NCBI GenBank assembly: GCA_900317945.1
Contig: ONIT01000020.1
Location: 1 to 64,000 of the forward strand
Direction of reading: 5' to 3'
Length of the DNA: 64,000 nt
Source: an uncultured Pseudomonadota bacterium
GTDB taxonomy: Bacteria > Pseudomonadota > Gammaproteobacteria > Enterobacterales > Succinivibrionaceae
Shown here: piece by piece, positions 1-8,684 of the stretch
Position numbering within the stretch: the first letter of the stretch is position 1
Layout: the number at the start of each line of letters is the position of its first letter
Translations under genes and position numbers: made by a program
Notes under the pieces: model-generated
The model's input: the letters and a program-made list of their open reading frames with translations, nothing else
Database searches by the model: none
What the model was told of the DNA's origin: nothing

Positions 1-25
1 TATGGTCACACGAGAAAAGCAACAA

Positions 26-50
26 AAAACCGGCCTTCTAAGCCGGTTTT
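26..50 (-). terminator. Rho-independent terminator
   Basis: A perfect 9-bp stem (26-34 with 42-50, core ACCGGC/GCCGGT) has a 7-nt loop and A/T-rich flanks. It lies about 30 nt past the stop of the minus-strand zinc-ribbon gene and could also work on the plus strand. Confidence 0.65.
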
Positions 51-78
51 CAGCTGTTTTTGATGGTATTCTATGTGA

Positions 79-633
79 CTATAAAACGAGATTTAGGCTA
101 TAAATGATATCTTCTTCTGTTTTTTCTTTTACTTGTTCATTTTCTTCTTTCCCTGATGCATTTTCTTCTTTCCTTGAGCTGTTATACGAGAAAAAAAATG
201 AACTAATTACCATAAAGAACCAAAAAAACACGACCCCTGTTCCTGCCTCATCTTGGTTTATGAATGCAATAAGAAAAAATATGGCAATGACAATAAACGG
301 TGCAGCAAGCGCAAGGGCTATATAGCTGTAAATGATCTTTTTTTTCGAGTCATGGTTCATTTTTTTGAGGAATTCAAGGTAGCATTCCGGGCATAACACT
401 TCGCCGCCCTCAAACGTCTTGGAATTTGTTCCGCACGCAGAGCACATTTCCTTGCCACAGGCAGAACACCTGAGAACTGACTTTTTGTCAGGATGCTTTG
501 AGCATGGAGTGTAAAGCTCAGCTGGCTTTGGCGTATCAGGATCATAATTCGGATTAGGAGCACCGCAGTGAGGGCATTTGTCCGCCTTGTCTGATATCTC
601 TCTGCCGCACTCTGGGCATTTCATCAGTGACAT
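79..633 (-). CDS. Zinc-ribbon membrane protein, unknown function
   Basis: This 184-residue protein opens with a CxxC...CxxC zinc ribbon (about residues 5-25). A second cysteine-rich segment of B-box-like spacing follows (about 45-85, CSKHP, CSACGKEMCSACG, CPEC). Two hydrophobic helices then lie at about residues 100-125 and 132-155, before a charged Glu/Lys-rich tail. The start at 633 is chosen because AAGGAA precedes this ATG by 5 nt and the ribbon begins at residue 5. The open frame runs upstream to 1086, but that part has no recognisable domain and no matching ribosome-binding site. Ribbon-plus-membrane proteins are common and mostly uncharacterised, so no function is assigned. It is transcribed away from rlmH and ends at its own terminator. 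Confidence 0.75.
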   Translation of the reverse strand: MSLMKCPECGREISDKADKCPHCGAPNPNYDPDTPKPAELYTPCSKHPDKKSVLRCSACGKEMCSACGTNSKTFEGGEVLCPECYLEFLKKMNHDSKKKIIYSYIALALAAPFIVIAIFFLIAFINQDEAGTGVVFFWFFMVISSFFFSYNSSRKEENASGKEENEQVKEKTEEDIIYSLNLVL

Positions 634-1164
634 AGTATTTCCTTGAATTTTCGATAGGCAACATAAGACACCATTTTGTGCCACGCATAAGTCTCCAATA
701 AAGTCAAAAAAAAAAAATGAGAACCTGCCCACAAAACCAGCCAAAATCAGGGCAGCCTGCAGAATGTGTGCTCCACTGCGGAAGACGCAATAGCCTCTAA
801 AGATGGAACGGCAGCCATCGCCAGGCAAATCTCCGGAGTCATTCCGGCAATGCAGGGAGGTGCAAGAAACCAGACAGGAACCATGACTATTGGTCATAAC
901 ATTGAACTGCAGCACTGCCCGGTACCGCCCTGCTCCCATCATCTTGCAAAACTGCGGCACTGCTCCATTTATCAGCCGGTGTTTTGGGCCAAAATACCCC
1001 CGCCGCAGATGCATGAGGAAAAGTCTCCCAGGACCATGCCTAAGGCGGCACGCGCCCTGAAGGCCGCCTGCTGTCCCTATACGCAAGTGTGGAGCTTACG
1101 CGCCTCCGGCAGTGCAAAATGTTAAAATTCCGCGTCACGGATGGGAGACGAGCGGTCATCACTT
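634..1164. other. Gene-free stretch upstream of rlmH
   Basis: About 530 nt without a convincing gene. The minus-strand frame is open but reads as low-quality, Cys/Arg-rich sequence, and a run of twelve A residues lies near 706-717. The genes usual upstream of rlmH in gammaproteobacteria (rsfS, nadD, holA, lptE) are not here. A promoter for the rlmH operon is expected but none stands out. Confidence 0.4.
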
Positions 1165-1635
1165 ATGAAGATATATCTCATAGCAGTCGGTACAAAAATG
1201 CCGGACTGGGTCAGCGAGGGATTCAATGAATACTGCAAGCGCTTCCCCAGGGACTGCGAGCTCATACTGAAGGAAATCCCCGCCGGAAAGCGCGGCAAGA
1301 ACGCCGACATTGCGAGGATTACCGAGAAGGAGGGCGAGGAGATGCTCGCTGCCGTCCCCCATGGCGCGAAAATCGTAACGCTCGACATTCCGGGAAAGCG
1401 CTGGACCACGCCTGAGCTCAGTAAGACGCTCGAGAGATGGATGGCCTCCGGGCAGGACATTGCCCTGCTCGTCGGCGGCCCGGAGGGGCTCTCCGAGGAG
1501 TGCAAGGCCGCGGCGAGCGAGAGCTGGTCGCTCTCTCCCCTGACCTTCCCCCACCCGCTCGTGAGGGTGCTCGTGGCCGAGAGCCTTTACCGCGCCTGGT
1601 CCCTGAGCGCCGGTCTCCCCTATCACCGGGAGTAG
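1165..1635 (+). CDS. rlmH: 23S rRNA pseudouridine-1915 N3-methyltransferase RlmH
   Basis: RlmH is a SPOUT-family enzyme that uses S-adenosylmethionine to methylate pseudouridine 1915 in helix 69 of 23S rRNA on assembled ribosomes. The 156-residue product has the family's usual length, the SAM-knot sequence [10 protein letters not shown] and the diagnostic C-terminus ending LPYHRE. The ATG at 1165 gives the canonical N-terminus MKIYLIAVG; an in-frame ATG at 1141 would add eight residues and has no better ribosome-binding site. It is the first gene of the cell-elongation cluster and its stop is 3 nt from the mrdA start, so translation is probably coupled. The usual partner rsfS is absent from the window. 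Confidence 0.95.
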   Translation: MKIYLIAVGTKMPDWVSEGFNEYCKRFPRDCELILKEIPAGKRGKNADIARITEKEGEEMLAAVPHGAKIVTLDIPGKRWTTPELSKTLERWMASGQDIALLVGGPEGLSEECKAAASESWSLSPLTFPHPLVRVLVAESLYRAWSLSAGLPYHRE

Positions 1636-1638
1636 CCG

Positions 1639-3606
1639 ATGATCTTCCCGTTTTCCCTATTCCGCAAGGAGACGCCTGCAGAACGCTACAGGGTGAAGGA
1701 CAAGTCAGACGATGAGGGCAACACCGTCTTCGGCCGGCTGTGCTTCTCCATGTTCGTGATCATGTGCCTCACCTGCGTGCTCTTTGTCAGGGAATACCGC
1801 CTTCAGATCCAGGAATACTCCACCTACGAGACCAAGTCAGACAACAACAGAATCAAGATTGTCCCAATCGCCCCTGACCGCGGGCTAATCTATGACAGGA
1901 ACGGCGTCCTCCTCGCCGAGAACAGGCAGGTCAACGCACTCGTCGTGACGCCCTCAAAGTCCGATGACATAAAGAAGGCCTACGACGAGGTCAATGAGCT
2001 GCTGCACCTCGGGCTCGACGAGAACGACAAGAAGGTCTTCATGGATCAGATCCGCCAGGGCCGCGCCTTCCAGCAGATCCCGGTTACCGACAAGCTCACC
2101 GAGAAGCAGATGGCGGTCTTTGCCGTAAACCGCTTCCGCTACCCCGAGTTCTCCGTGGTGCCGAAGCTCAAGCGCTACTACCCGATGGGAGATCTCCTCA
2201 CGCACGTCGTCGGCTATGTCGCGAGGATCAACACCAAGGACCAGGAGAAGCTCGACGCTGAGGGCAAGACCGAGAACTATGCCGCCACGCAGGACATCGG
2301 GAAACTCGGCGTCGAGAAGTACTACGAGGACATCCTTCACGGCAAGTCCGGCTACCGGAAGGTCGAGGTCAACAACCGCGGGCGCGAGATCAGGGTCATC
2401 GAGTCGCACGCCCCTACTCCGGGGAAGGACATCTACCTGACCATCGACGTGAACCTCCAGAAAAAAGGCTATGACCTCCTGAAAGGGAAAAGGGCCGGCC
2501 TCATCATGATGGATCCGAACAACGGCGAGATCCTGGCGAGCGTCTCATCCCCGAGCTATGACCCCAACCTCTTTGTAAGGGGCATTACGAGGAAGGAGTA
2601 CTCCGAGCTCCTCAACAACCCTGACCGCCCGCTCATCAACCGCGTCTCGGTCGGCAACTACTCGCCAGCCTCAACCATCAAGCCGCTCATGGCCTTCATG
2701 GGTCTAAACGAGAAGATGGTGACTACCGGCACCAGGTTCTTCGGCGCGCCCTACTTCACGCTCCCGGGCTCCACCCACAAGTTCAGGGACTGGAGGAAGT
2801 GGGGCCACGGCTGGATGGACATCTACCGCGCCATTGAAATATCCGCGGACACCTTCTTCTACGATCTCGCCTTCCGCTCGGGCATAGACCGCATCAACCG
2901 CTACATGACCATGTTCGGCTTCGGGCAACCCTCCGGCATCGACATCGCAGAGGAGTCCATGGCGAACCTCCCGTCGAGAGACTGGAAGAGGGCCAGGCAC
3001 CACAAGGACTGGTACCCGGGCGACACCGTGTCAATCGGCATCGGGCAGGGCTACTGGACCACGACGCTCCTGCAGCTCGTACGCGCGCACTCGATCCTCA
3101 CGCAGCACGGGCACAACGTCGTGCCGCACTTCATGCTGGCGACCTCATCGCATGAGGGAAAGGAGCCCAACATCACCGACAGAAGCGTCATCATCAAGGC
3201 AAACACCGACCTCAACTGGAAGGTTCCTCTCCAGGGCATGTACCTCGTGGTGAACGGCCCCGAGGGAACCGGCAGGCGCGCCTTTGCCGGCGCGAAGTAT
3301 GTGGCCGCTGGCAAGTCCGGCACCGCGCAGATCATCGGCATCAAGCAGGACCAGAAGTACAACGCGAACGCCATCAGGAAGGAGCACCGCGACAACGCGC
3401 TCTTTGTGGCCTTCGCCCCGTTTGACCAGCCGAAGGCCGTTGCCGGCATAATCCTCGAGAACCTCGGCGGCGGCTCAAGGTTCGCCGCCCCGCTCGTCCG
3501 CAGGATGCTCGACGCCTACCTCGATCCCGAGACCGAGAAGGCGAGGAGCGAGAGGCTGCAGAAGGCGGCCGGCGGGAATGAGGCCGATGCAGGCGCTGCC
3601 CACTGA
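1639..3606 (+). CDS. mrdA: Penicillin-binding protein 2 (elongasome transpeptidase)
   Basis: PBP2 is the class B transpeptidase that crosslinks peptidoglycan during rod-shaped elongation, working with RodA at the inner membrane. The 655-residue product has an N-terminal membrane anchor (about residues 35-55), a PBP dimerisation domain and a transpeptidase domain. The catalytic motifs are visible: S345-T-I-K348 (SxxK), S402-A-D404 in the SxN position, and K559-S-G-T (KSG). SAD in place of SxN resembles other PBP2 proteins, which carry SSD. The gene follows rlmH with a 3-nt gap and precedes mrdB, the standard arrangement. It is slightly longer than the roughly 630-residue E. coli protein because of an Ala/Glu-rich tail. 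Confidence 0.96.
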   Translation: MIFPFSLFRKETPAERYRVKDKSDDEGNTVFGRLCFSMFVIMCLTCVLFVREYRLQIQEYSTYETKSDNNRIKIVPIAPDRGLIYDRNGVLLAENRQVNALVVTPSKSDDIKKAYDEVNELLHLGLDENDKKVFMDQIRQGRAFQQIPVTDKLTEKQMAVFAVNRFRYPEFSVVPKLKRYYPMGDLLTHVVGYVARINTKDQEKLDAEGKTENYAATQDIGKLGVEKYYEDILHGKSGYRKVEVNNRGREIRVIESHAPTPGKDIYLTIDVNLQKKGYDLLKGKRAGLIMMDPNNGEILASVSSPSYDPNLFVRGITRKEYSELLNNPDRPLINRVSVGNYSPASTIKPLMAFMGLNEKMVTTGTRFFGAPYFTLPGSTHKFRDWRKWGHGWMDIYRAIEISADTFFYDLAFRSGIDRINRYMTMFGFGQPSGIDIAEESMANLPSRDWKRARHHKDWYPGDTVSIGIGQGYWTTTLLQLVRAHSILTQHGHNVVPHFMLATSSHEGKEPNITDRSVIIKANTDLNWKVPLQGMYLVVNGPEGTGRRAFAGAKYVAAGKSGTAQIIGIKQDQKYNANAIRKEHRDNALFVAFAPFDQPKAVAGIILENLGGGSRFAAPLVRRMLDAYLDPETEKARSERLQKAAGGNEADAGAAH

Positions 3607-3633
3607 CGCAAGCCCTGCCGCCTGCCTTCCATC

Positions 3634-3642
3634 TGCTATAAT
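3634..3642 (+). promoter_or_regulatory. Extended -10 promoter upstream of mrdB
   Basis: TGCTATAAT is a perfect extended -10 element (TGnTATAAT) located 75 nt before the mrdB start. No convincing -35 is visible, which is normal for extended -10 promoters. It would give mrdB and the genes behind it a transcript independent of rlmH-mrdA. Confidence 0.5.
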
Positions 3643-3644
3643 TT

Positions 3645-3672
3645 CCGGGAATCCGGCCCCGCCGGATCCCGG
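3645..3672 (+). terminator. GC-rich hairpin between mrdA and mrdB
   Basis: A 12-bp inverted repeat with one bulged A (CCGGGA/TCCGGC on the left, GCCGGA/TCCCGG on the right) and a CCC loop lies directly after the extended -10. A broken T tract follows (3678-3697). It could be a partial terminator of mrdA or an attenuator in the mrdB leader. Confidence 0.4.
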
Positions 3673-3716
3673 CATGCCTTTTCCCATTTTTTACCCGGAA
3701 TTAAAGTCCTGACGCA

Positions 3717-4817
3717 ATGCTTAAAAATGTTCTGAGATTCATCAAGGGCATCAAGATCGATACCCCGCTCTTCCTGGGGCTCCTTGTGCTCATCGGCGTC
3801 GGGCTGCTGAACCTCTACTCATCATCCGGGCAGGACATGTCGATGTTCCTCGGGCAGCTCAGGAACGTCGCGTTCGCACTCACCTTCATGCTGATCCTCG
3901 CGCAGCTCCCGCCGGACTTCTACTGCCGCTGGTCGCTGCCTGCCTACGCAGGGTGCGTGCTGCTCCTGATCCTTGTATGGAAGTTCGGCACGGTGAACAT
4001 GGGCGCGAGGCGCTGGCTTGATCTCGGCATCGTGAAGTTCCAGCCCTCGGAGTTCCTCAAGGTGATCATGCCGATAGCCGTCGCGGCATTCATCACGAAG
4101 CGCTCAATCCCAATCAGGTTCTCGTACGTCATACTCGCGTTCCTCGTCGTCCTCATACCGACCGGGCTCATTGTGATACAGCCGGATCTCGGCACGGCAG
4201 TCCTCGTTGCCTTCTCCGGCTCAGTGGTTATATTCCTCGCCGGCATGAGCAAGCTCCTCATCTGCCTTATAGGAGGCATTGCCGGCTGCTATATTCCCAT
4301 CCACTGGAAGTTCTTCATGCATGACTACCAGCGCCAGAGGATCCTCACCTTCATGGATCCCGAGTCAGATCCGCTGGGCTCCGGCTACCACATCATCCAG
4401 TCCAAGATTGCGATAGGCTCCGGAGGGCTCTTCGGGAAGGGCTGGCTCAACGGCACGCAGACTCAGCTCGAGTTCCTCCCCGAGAGGCACACTGACTTTG
4501 CCTACGCGGTGTTCGCGGAGGAGTTCGGGCTCGTGGGCTTCGTTCTCCTCATGGTCATGTACCTATACGTCCTCTTCAGATCCGCCTACATCAGCTCGCA
4601 CGCCTCAACGACCTTCGGGAAGCTTTTAGGCGGCGCCATAACGGTTACGTTCTTCATCTACATCTTCATCAACATCGGCATGGTGAGCGGACTGCTCCCT
4701 GTAGTGGGAGTGCCGCTTCCCCTCATAAGCTTCGGCGGAACCTCCATGGTGTCGATCTGCGCCGGCTTCGGGATACTCATGTCGATCCAAACCCACAAAG
4801 AGGAGAAGCTCTTTTGA
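3717..4817 (+). CDS. mrdB: Peptidoglycan glycosyltransferase RodA (MrdB)
   Basis: RodA is the SEDS-family glycosyltransferase that polymerises lipid II into glycan strands for cell elongation, in complex with PBP2. The 366-residue product is a polytopic membrane protein with about ten hydrophobic segments. SEDS signatures are present: GARRWLDLG, FQPSEFLK, QPDLGTA, and the C-terminal LPVVGVPLPLISFGGTS. The length matches E. coli RodA (370). It lies directly after mrdA and its stop overlaps the mltB start, so the downstream hydrolase is probably translationally coupled. Confidence 0.96.
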   Translation: MLKNVLRFIKGIKIDTPLFLGLLVLIGVGLLNLYSSSGQDMSMFLGQLRNVAFALTFMLILAQLPPDFYCRWSLPAYAGCVLLLILVWKFGTVNMGARRWLDLGIVKFQPSEFLKVIMPIAVAAFITKRSIPIRFSYVILAFLVVLIPTGLIVIQPDLGTAVLVAFSGSVVIFLAGMSKLLICLIGGIAGCYIPIHWKFFMHDYQRQRILTFMDPESDPLGSGYHIIQSKIAIGSGGLFGKGWLNGTQTQLEFLPERHTDFAYAVFAEEFGLVGFVLLMVMYLYVLFRSAYISSHASTTFGKLLGGAITVTFFIYIFINIGMVSGLLPVVGVPLPLISFGGTSMVSICAGFGILMSIQTHKEEKLF

Positions 4818-5827
4818 AATCCTTCATCAGCAGAATGCTCGCCCTTTCGCTTGCTGCCGCTATTCCGGCAGCCTCTCTGTCCGCAGAGCTTACCCCGGCT
4901 GACCGGGCTTACCTCAAAGAGCTGAGCGCCGAGCACGGCGTGCCGCTCCAGAGCCTCGAGAAGGCCTACAGAGAGGCCAGGATCCGCCCTTCCATCATCA
5001 AGGCCATGAACAGGCCCGGCGAGGCGAAGCCCTGGTATGAGTACCGGAAAATCTTCATCACGGACAAGAGGATAAAGGACGGCGTCAGCTTCATGAAGGA
5101 ATGGCGCTACTCGCTTGAGGACGCCTACCGGCAGACCGGAGTCAACCCGGAGATCATCACCGCCATCATCGGTGTCGAGACCGGCTACGGCGCCAACATG
5201 GGAAAGTACGAGGTGCTTGACGCCCTCTATACACTGGGCTTCAACTACCCCAAGCGCGGAAAGTACTTCCGCGGCGAGTTCGCGAACTTCGTCAAGCTCG
5301 CCGACCGCGAGGGCTGGGGCTACCGCGACAAGCTCGGCTCCTACGCCGGCGCGATGGGCATGTGCCAGTTCATGCCCTCGAACTACCTCCGCCTCACGAC
5401 CGACTTCGACCATGACGGCAAGGTCGACCTCTTCAAGAGCCCGGTTGACGCCATAGGGAGCGTCGCTAAGTACTTCGAGAAGTCCGGCTGGGTGAGGGAT
5501 GGCCAGTCTGCCTGGGAGGCAAGGATCGGGGGAGGCTCAGTTCCGTCATCCCTGCTTCTCGACAAGTCGTTGAAGGCTGACGTCCCCTACAGCAGGCTCA
5601 CCGCCGCCGGAATCACTGCCGTCGGGGATAAAAATCTCCATCCTGATAGCTACGTCAAGGTTTTGCGTCTTGAAGACCGGGATTCTCCGCATTATTATGT
5701 TGTCTCGAAGAATTTTTACGTTATCACCAGATACAACCACAGTCCGCTTTATGCGATGGCGGTTTACCAGCTGAGCGAGAAAATCAGGGCTGAGCTGGAA
5801 AAAGAGAACCGGAGAACAGACCGATAA
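4814..5827 (+). CDS. mltB: Lytic murein transglycosylase B
   Basis: MltB-family enzymes cleave the glycan strand between MurNAc and GlcNAc, leaving 1,6-anhydroMurNAc. The 337-residue product begins with a signal peptide (cleavage probably near SLSA-E). No lipobox cysteine is visible, so it looks periplasmic rather than lipid-anchored. The SLT_2 domain follows, with the catalytic glutamate in GVETGYG (E122) and the family block AGAMGMCQFMPSNY. The start codon is TTG at 4814, overlapping the rodA stop by 4 nt; the following residues form a good signal peptide, which supports it. Its place beside mrdA, mrdB and rlpA is conserved and links it to elongation. Confidence 0.93.
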   Translation: MKSFISRMLALSLAAAIPAASLSAELTPADRAYLKELSAEHGVPLQSLEKAYREARIRPSIIKAMNRPGEAKPWYEYRKIFITDKRIKDGVSFMKEWRYSLEDAYRQTGVNPEIITAIIGVETGYGANMGKYEVLDALYTLGFNYPKRGKYFRGEFANFVKLADREGWGYRDKLGSYAGAMGMCQFMPSNYLRLTTDFDHDGKVDLFKSPVDAIGSVAKYFEKSGWVRDGQSAWEARIGGGSVPSSLLLDKSLKADVPYSRLTAAGITAVGDKNLHPDSYVKVLRLEDRDSPHYYVVSKNFYVITRYNHSPLYAMAVYQLSEKIRAELEKENRRTDR

Positions 5828-6697
5828 ATGGCAGCCAGGAATTTCACAGCCGCGCTCTGCGGAGGAGTCATCGCGGCAGGGCTTCTTTGTTCATGCGCAA
5901 CCGAGCAGGCAGCTGCGCCGTCGCCTGAGGCAAAGGGCCAGAGCGAGCCTTCAGTGCTCGTCAGAAGAAAGAACTACTCGCTCGGATACGACAAGTCATT
6001 TCTCTATAACGCGGCCCCTCCCTATGTGAACTATGCGAACGTCAAGGGAGTTACCCCGCATTATGAGCCCTACAGCAGGATCGGCAACAAGGACTATACG
6101 GTAAAGGGCCAGAGCTACGAGGTCTGGAACGACATCGAGGCATATTCCGAGGAGGGGCTTGCCTCCTGGTACGGGCCCGGCTTCCACGGCGAGAAGACCT
6201 CAAACGGCGAGATTTATGACCAGATGGGCATCAGCGCCGCGCACAAGAACCTTCCCCTGCCGAGCTATGTGAAGATCACGAACCTCGAGAACCACCGCCA
6301 GCTCATAGTAAGGGTCAATGACCGCGGCCCCTTCCATGATGACCGCATCATCGACCTCTCGCAGGGAGCGGCGCTCAAGCTCGGCATTGTGAAGCCCGGC
6401 ACCGCCCTCGTCAGGGTTGATCTCATCAAGGTTCCCCGCCCCGCAAACGGCGACTCCCTCGACGCCAAGGTCCACTCCAAGAACGTGCAGATCCTCGTAA
6501 CGAGCTCCCTGGACAAGGCATGGACCGCCGCCAAGGAGATCAAGCAGAAGGCCGGCGTAAGCGCCAAGGTCCAGAAGTACGGCGAGTCGTCCTACAGGCT
6601 TACAAGCGGCCCGTACCTCCCCGGCAAGGCCGAGTCAATCCTTGAGACAGTAAGGACCGCCGGCTACCGCGACGCGTTCCTCGTCTATCCGCAGTAA
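5828..6697 (+). CDS. rlpA: Septal-ring lipoprotein RlpA with SPOR domain
   Basis: RlpA is an outer-membrane lipoprotein that binds denuded glycan at the septum and in some species acts as a lytic transglycosylase. The 289-residue product has a lipoprotein signal (LLCSC, lipidated Cys near residue 23). A double-psi beta-barrel domain spans about residues 108-200 (ASWYGPGFHG, TSNGEIYD, VRVNDRGPFHDDRIIDLS), and a SPOR domain spans about 215-289. The D and H residues associated with RlpA catalysis are present in the barrel. The ATG directly abuts the mltB stop, so the two genes form one unit. Confidence 0.93.
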   Translation: MAARNFTAALCGGVIAAGLLCSCATEQAAAPSPEAKGQSEPSVLVRRKNYSLGYDKSFLYNAAPPYVNYANVKGVTPHYEPYSRIGNKDYTVKGQSYEVWNDIEAYSEEGLASWYGPGFHGEKTSNGEIYDQMGISAAHKNLPLPSYVKITNLENHRQLIVRVNDRGPFHDDRIIDLSQGAALKLGIVKPGTALVRVDLIKVPRPANGDSLDAKVHSKNVQILVTSSLDKAWTAAKEIKQKAGVSAKVQKYGESSYRLTSGPYLPGKAESILETVRTAGYRDAFLVYPQ

Positions 6698-6707
6698 CAC
6701 TCCATAA

Positions 6708-6730
6708 GGCAGGCCGTCCACCGGCCTGCC
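6708..6730 (+). other. Hairpin after rlpA without a T tract
   Basis: A perfect 9-bp stem GGCAGGCCG/CGGCCTGCC with a 5-nt loop lies just past rlpA. It is followed by GCATAAAAAA rather than T residues, so it is more likely an RNA-stabilising 3' hairpin or a factor-assisted terminator than a classic intrinsic one. Confidence 0.4.
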
Positions 6731-6815
6731 GCATAAAAAATCACCAGTCTGCAGGCCATAATGCGCCGCCCTCTGAGATATCCGTCACGATTTTCCCGCC
6801 GCCTGCCTTTTCATC

Positions 6816-6824
6816 TGCTAAAAT
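6816..6824 (+). promoter_or_regulatory. Extended -10 promoter of dacA
   Basis: TGCTAAAAT matches the extended -10 form that recurs in this window and lies about 55 nt before the dacA start. The bases upstream (GCCTGCC-TTTTCATC) resemble those upstream of the mrdB promoter. Confidence 0.5.
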
Positions 6825-6879
6825 GAAAACCCAGTAACGATCATAGGATGGACACGGGGCTGGCCCCGGCATAAAGCCA

Positions 6880-8175
6880 ATGAACAGTATCAGAAATTTA
6901 ACAATCGGACTTCTCATAGCAGCTGCGGCGGCATGCACTGCATTCGCCGCCCCAGCGCCGGCACCCGCGCCGAGGCCAAACAGCCAGGCACCCGCGCCTC
7001 AGCCTAAGCCTGGCAACCGGGCTGCTCCCGCGCCGGGCAACTCCGCAGCGCCGAAGCCCAATCCGGCAGCCGCCATGAGGGACATCATGCCGGAGCCTCC
7101 GGTCATCAACGCCAAGGCCTGGATGCTGATGGACGCAGAGACCGGACGCGTCCTCCTCGGGCAGAACGAGCATGAGAGGATCTACCCCGCATCGCTCACC
7201 AAGATGATGACCTCCTACATCATCGGCCAGGAAATCATGGCCGGACGCCTGCACTATGATGATCAGGTCATGATCTCCGAGAACGCCTGGTCAAAGAAGT
7301 ACAGCGACTCCTCGAAGATGTTCATCAAGGTCGGCGACACCGTCTCGGTGAAGGATCTCAACTACGGCATCATCATACAGTCAGGCAACGACGCCTGCGT
7401 CGCCATGGCCGAGAGGATTGCCGGCAGCCAGGAAGCCTTCGCCGACCTGATGAACCAGTGGGCCGACTACCTCGGCATGAAGAGCACCCACTTCGTTAAC
7501 GCCCACGGGCTATTTGACGAGAACCACTACTCGACTGCCTATGACCTCGGAATCCTGAGCCGCGCGCTCATCAGGGACGAGCCTGAGGAGTACCGCATCT
7601 ACTCCATCAAGGAGTTCACCTTCAACAAGATCAAGCAGTACAACAGGAACCGCCTGCTGTGGGACAACTCACTGCAGTTTGACGGCATCAAGACCGGGCA
7701 CCTCTCCGAGGTCGGATACAACCTGGTCGCCTCCGGGCTCTCCAACGAGAACCCGGGCATGAGGCTCATTGCCGTCATCATCGGAGCGCAGTCCGAGAAG
7801 GCAAGGGCGCAGGAAGCGAAGAAGCTTATGCTCTACGGCTACAACTTCTACAGGAAGTTCACCCCGGTGAAGGGCAATACCGCGCTCGGCACGGCAAGGG
7901 TCTACTACGGCGACCAGAACGAGGTGAAGCTCGGCACCGCGTCTGACATCTCCGAGGTCATGCCGAGGAACAAGGGAGACTCCTTCAAGGTTGAGTACAC
8001 GCTAAAGACCAATGACCTCAAGGCTCCTATCAAGGCAGGCACCGAGCTCGGCACCATCACCGTGAAGAGCGGCGACGAGAAGGTCGGGGAGTATCCGCTT
8101 GTCGCTCTCAACGAGATCAACGAGTGCGGGTTTCTCGGCAAAATCTGGGACTGGTTCATGCACCTCTTCCTCTAA
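6880..8175 (+). CDS. dacA: D-alanyl-D-alanine carboxypeptidase (PBP5/6 family)
   Basis: This enzyme trims the terminal D-Ala from peptidoglycan pentapeptides in the periplasm. The 431-residue product has a signal peptide, then an unusual Pro/Ala-rich linker (about residues 24-65), and the peptidase S11 domain. Its three motifs are clear: S105-L-T-K108, S168-G-N170 and K271-T-G273. A PBP5-like beta domain follows, then an amphipathic C-terminal helix (KIWDWFMHLF) of the kind that anchors PBP5 to the membrane. It is the last peptidoglycan enzyme of the cluster and is followed by ybeD, as in E. coli. The N-terminal linker makes it longer than PBP5 (403). Confidence 0.95.
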   Translation: MNSIRNLTIGLLIAAAAACTAFAAPAPAPAPRPNSQAPAPQPKPGNRAAPAPGNSAAPKPNPAAAMRDIMPEPPVINAKAWMLMDAETGRVLLGQNEHERIYPASLTKMMTSYIIGQEIMAGRLHYDDQVMISENAWSKKYSDSSKMFIKVGDTVSVKDLNYGIIIQSGNDACVAMAERIAGSQEAFADLMNQWADYLGMKSTHFVNAHGLFDENHYSTAYDLGILSRALIRDEPEEYRIYSIKEFTFNKIKQYNRNRLLWDNSLQFDGIKTGHLSEVGYNLVASGLSNENPGMRLIAVIIGAQSEKARAQEAKKLMLYGYNFYRKFTPVKGNTALGTARVYYGDQNEVKLGTASDISEVMPRNKGDSFKVEYTLKTNDLKAPIKAGTELGTITVKSGDEKVGEYPLVALNEINECGFLGKIWDWFMHLFL

Positions 8176-8225
8176 GGAATTCACAGCAGACCGCCAGGAA
8201 GGCGGCCATTAAAGCGAGGCTCACT

Positions 8226-8501
8226 ATGGCTATAAGCACAGAGATGGGGAAGTATCTTGATTTTCCCTGCGAGTTCGGCTTCAGGGTCCTTGGCAGCAAC
8301 CGCCCGGAGCTCGAGGAGTCGGTAACGTCAGTGATAGTCAATGACTTTGCCATGGAGCTCCTCCGCCCCTTCGAGAAGCACACCAGCCGCAACGGCTCCT
8401 ATGTCTCACTCAAGGTAACGGTAAGGCTGGAGTCCGACGAGCAGCTCAGGAACCTCTACGAGGCCCTCGGAAAGGCTCCCCACGTACGCGGCGTCCTCTA
8501 G
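8226..8501 (+). CDS. ybeD: YbeD family (DUF493) small regulatory protein
   Basis: This 91-residue protein belongs to the DUF493/YbeD family, an ACT-like ferredoxin fold of unclear regulatory role that is normally encoded between dacA and lipB. Family features seen are the N-terminal YLDFPCEFGFRVLG strand and helix and the late SYVSLKVTVRLES strand. The start at 8226 is chosen over the longer open frame from 8124 because it gives the family length and follows an AGCGAGG site. The usual downstream genes lipB and lipA are absent here, so the dacA-ybeD order is kept but the lipoate genes have moved or been lost. Confidence 0.88.
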   Translation: MAISTEMGKYLDFPCEFGFRVLGSNRPELEESVTSVIVNDFAMELLRPFEKHTSRNGSYVSLKVTVRLESDEQLRNLYEALGKAPHVRGVL

Positions 8502-8684
8502 CGCCGGGGAGTTGCCATGACAGTACGGCCATGCATGAAAGGATCGCAGGGCTCAGCCACGCCTCCGCCCTGCCATGAGGCTCCCAGCCGTCTTTTCAGA
8601 GCATGCCCAGGCGCTGCCATGAGCGATCGCACGGGAAGGCCGGTACGCGCCGGCACCTCTCGTTCCCGGAGGATCACAGGCTAA

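Noticed and set aside
766-1125. A plus-strand frame upstream of rlmH
   Set aside because: It has no ribosome-binding site and scattered Cys/Pro-rich sequence unlike a protein.
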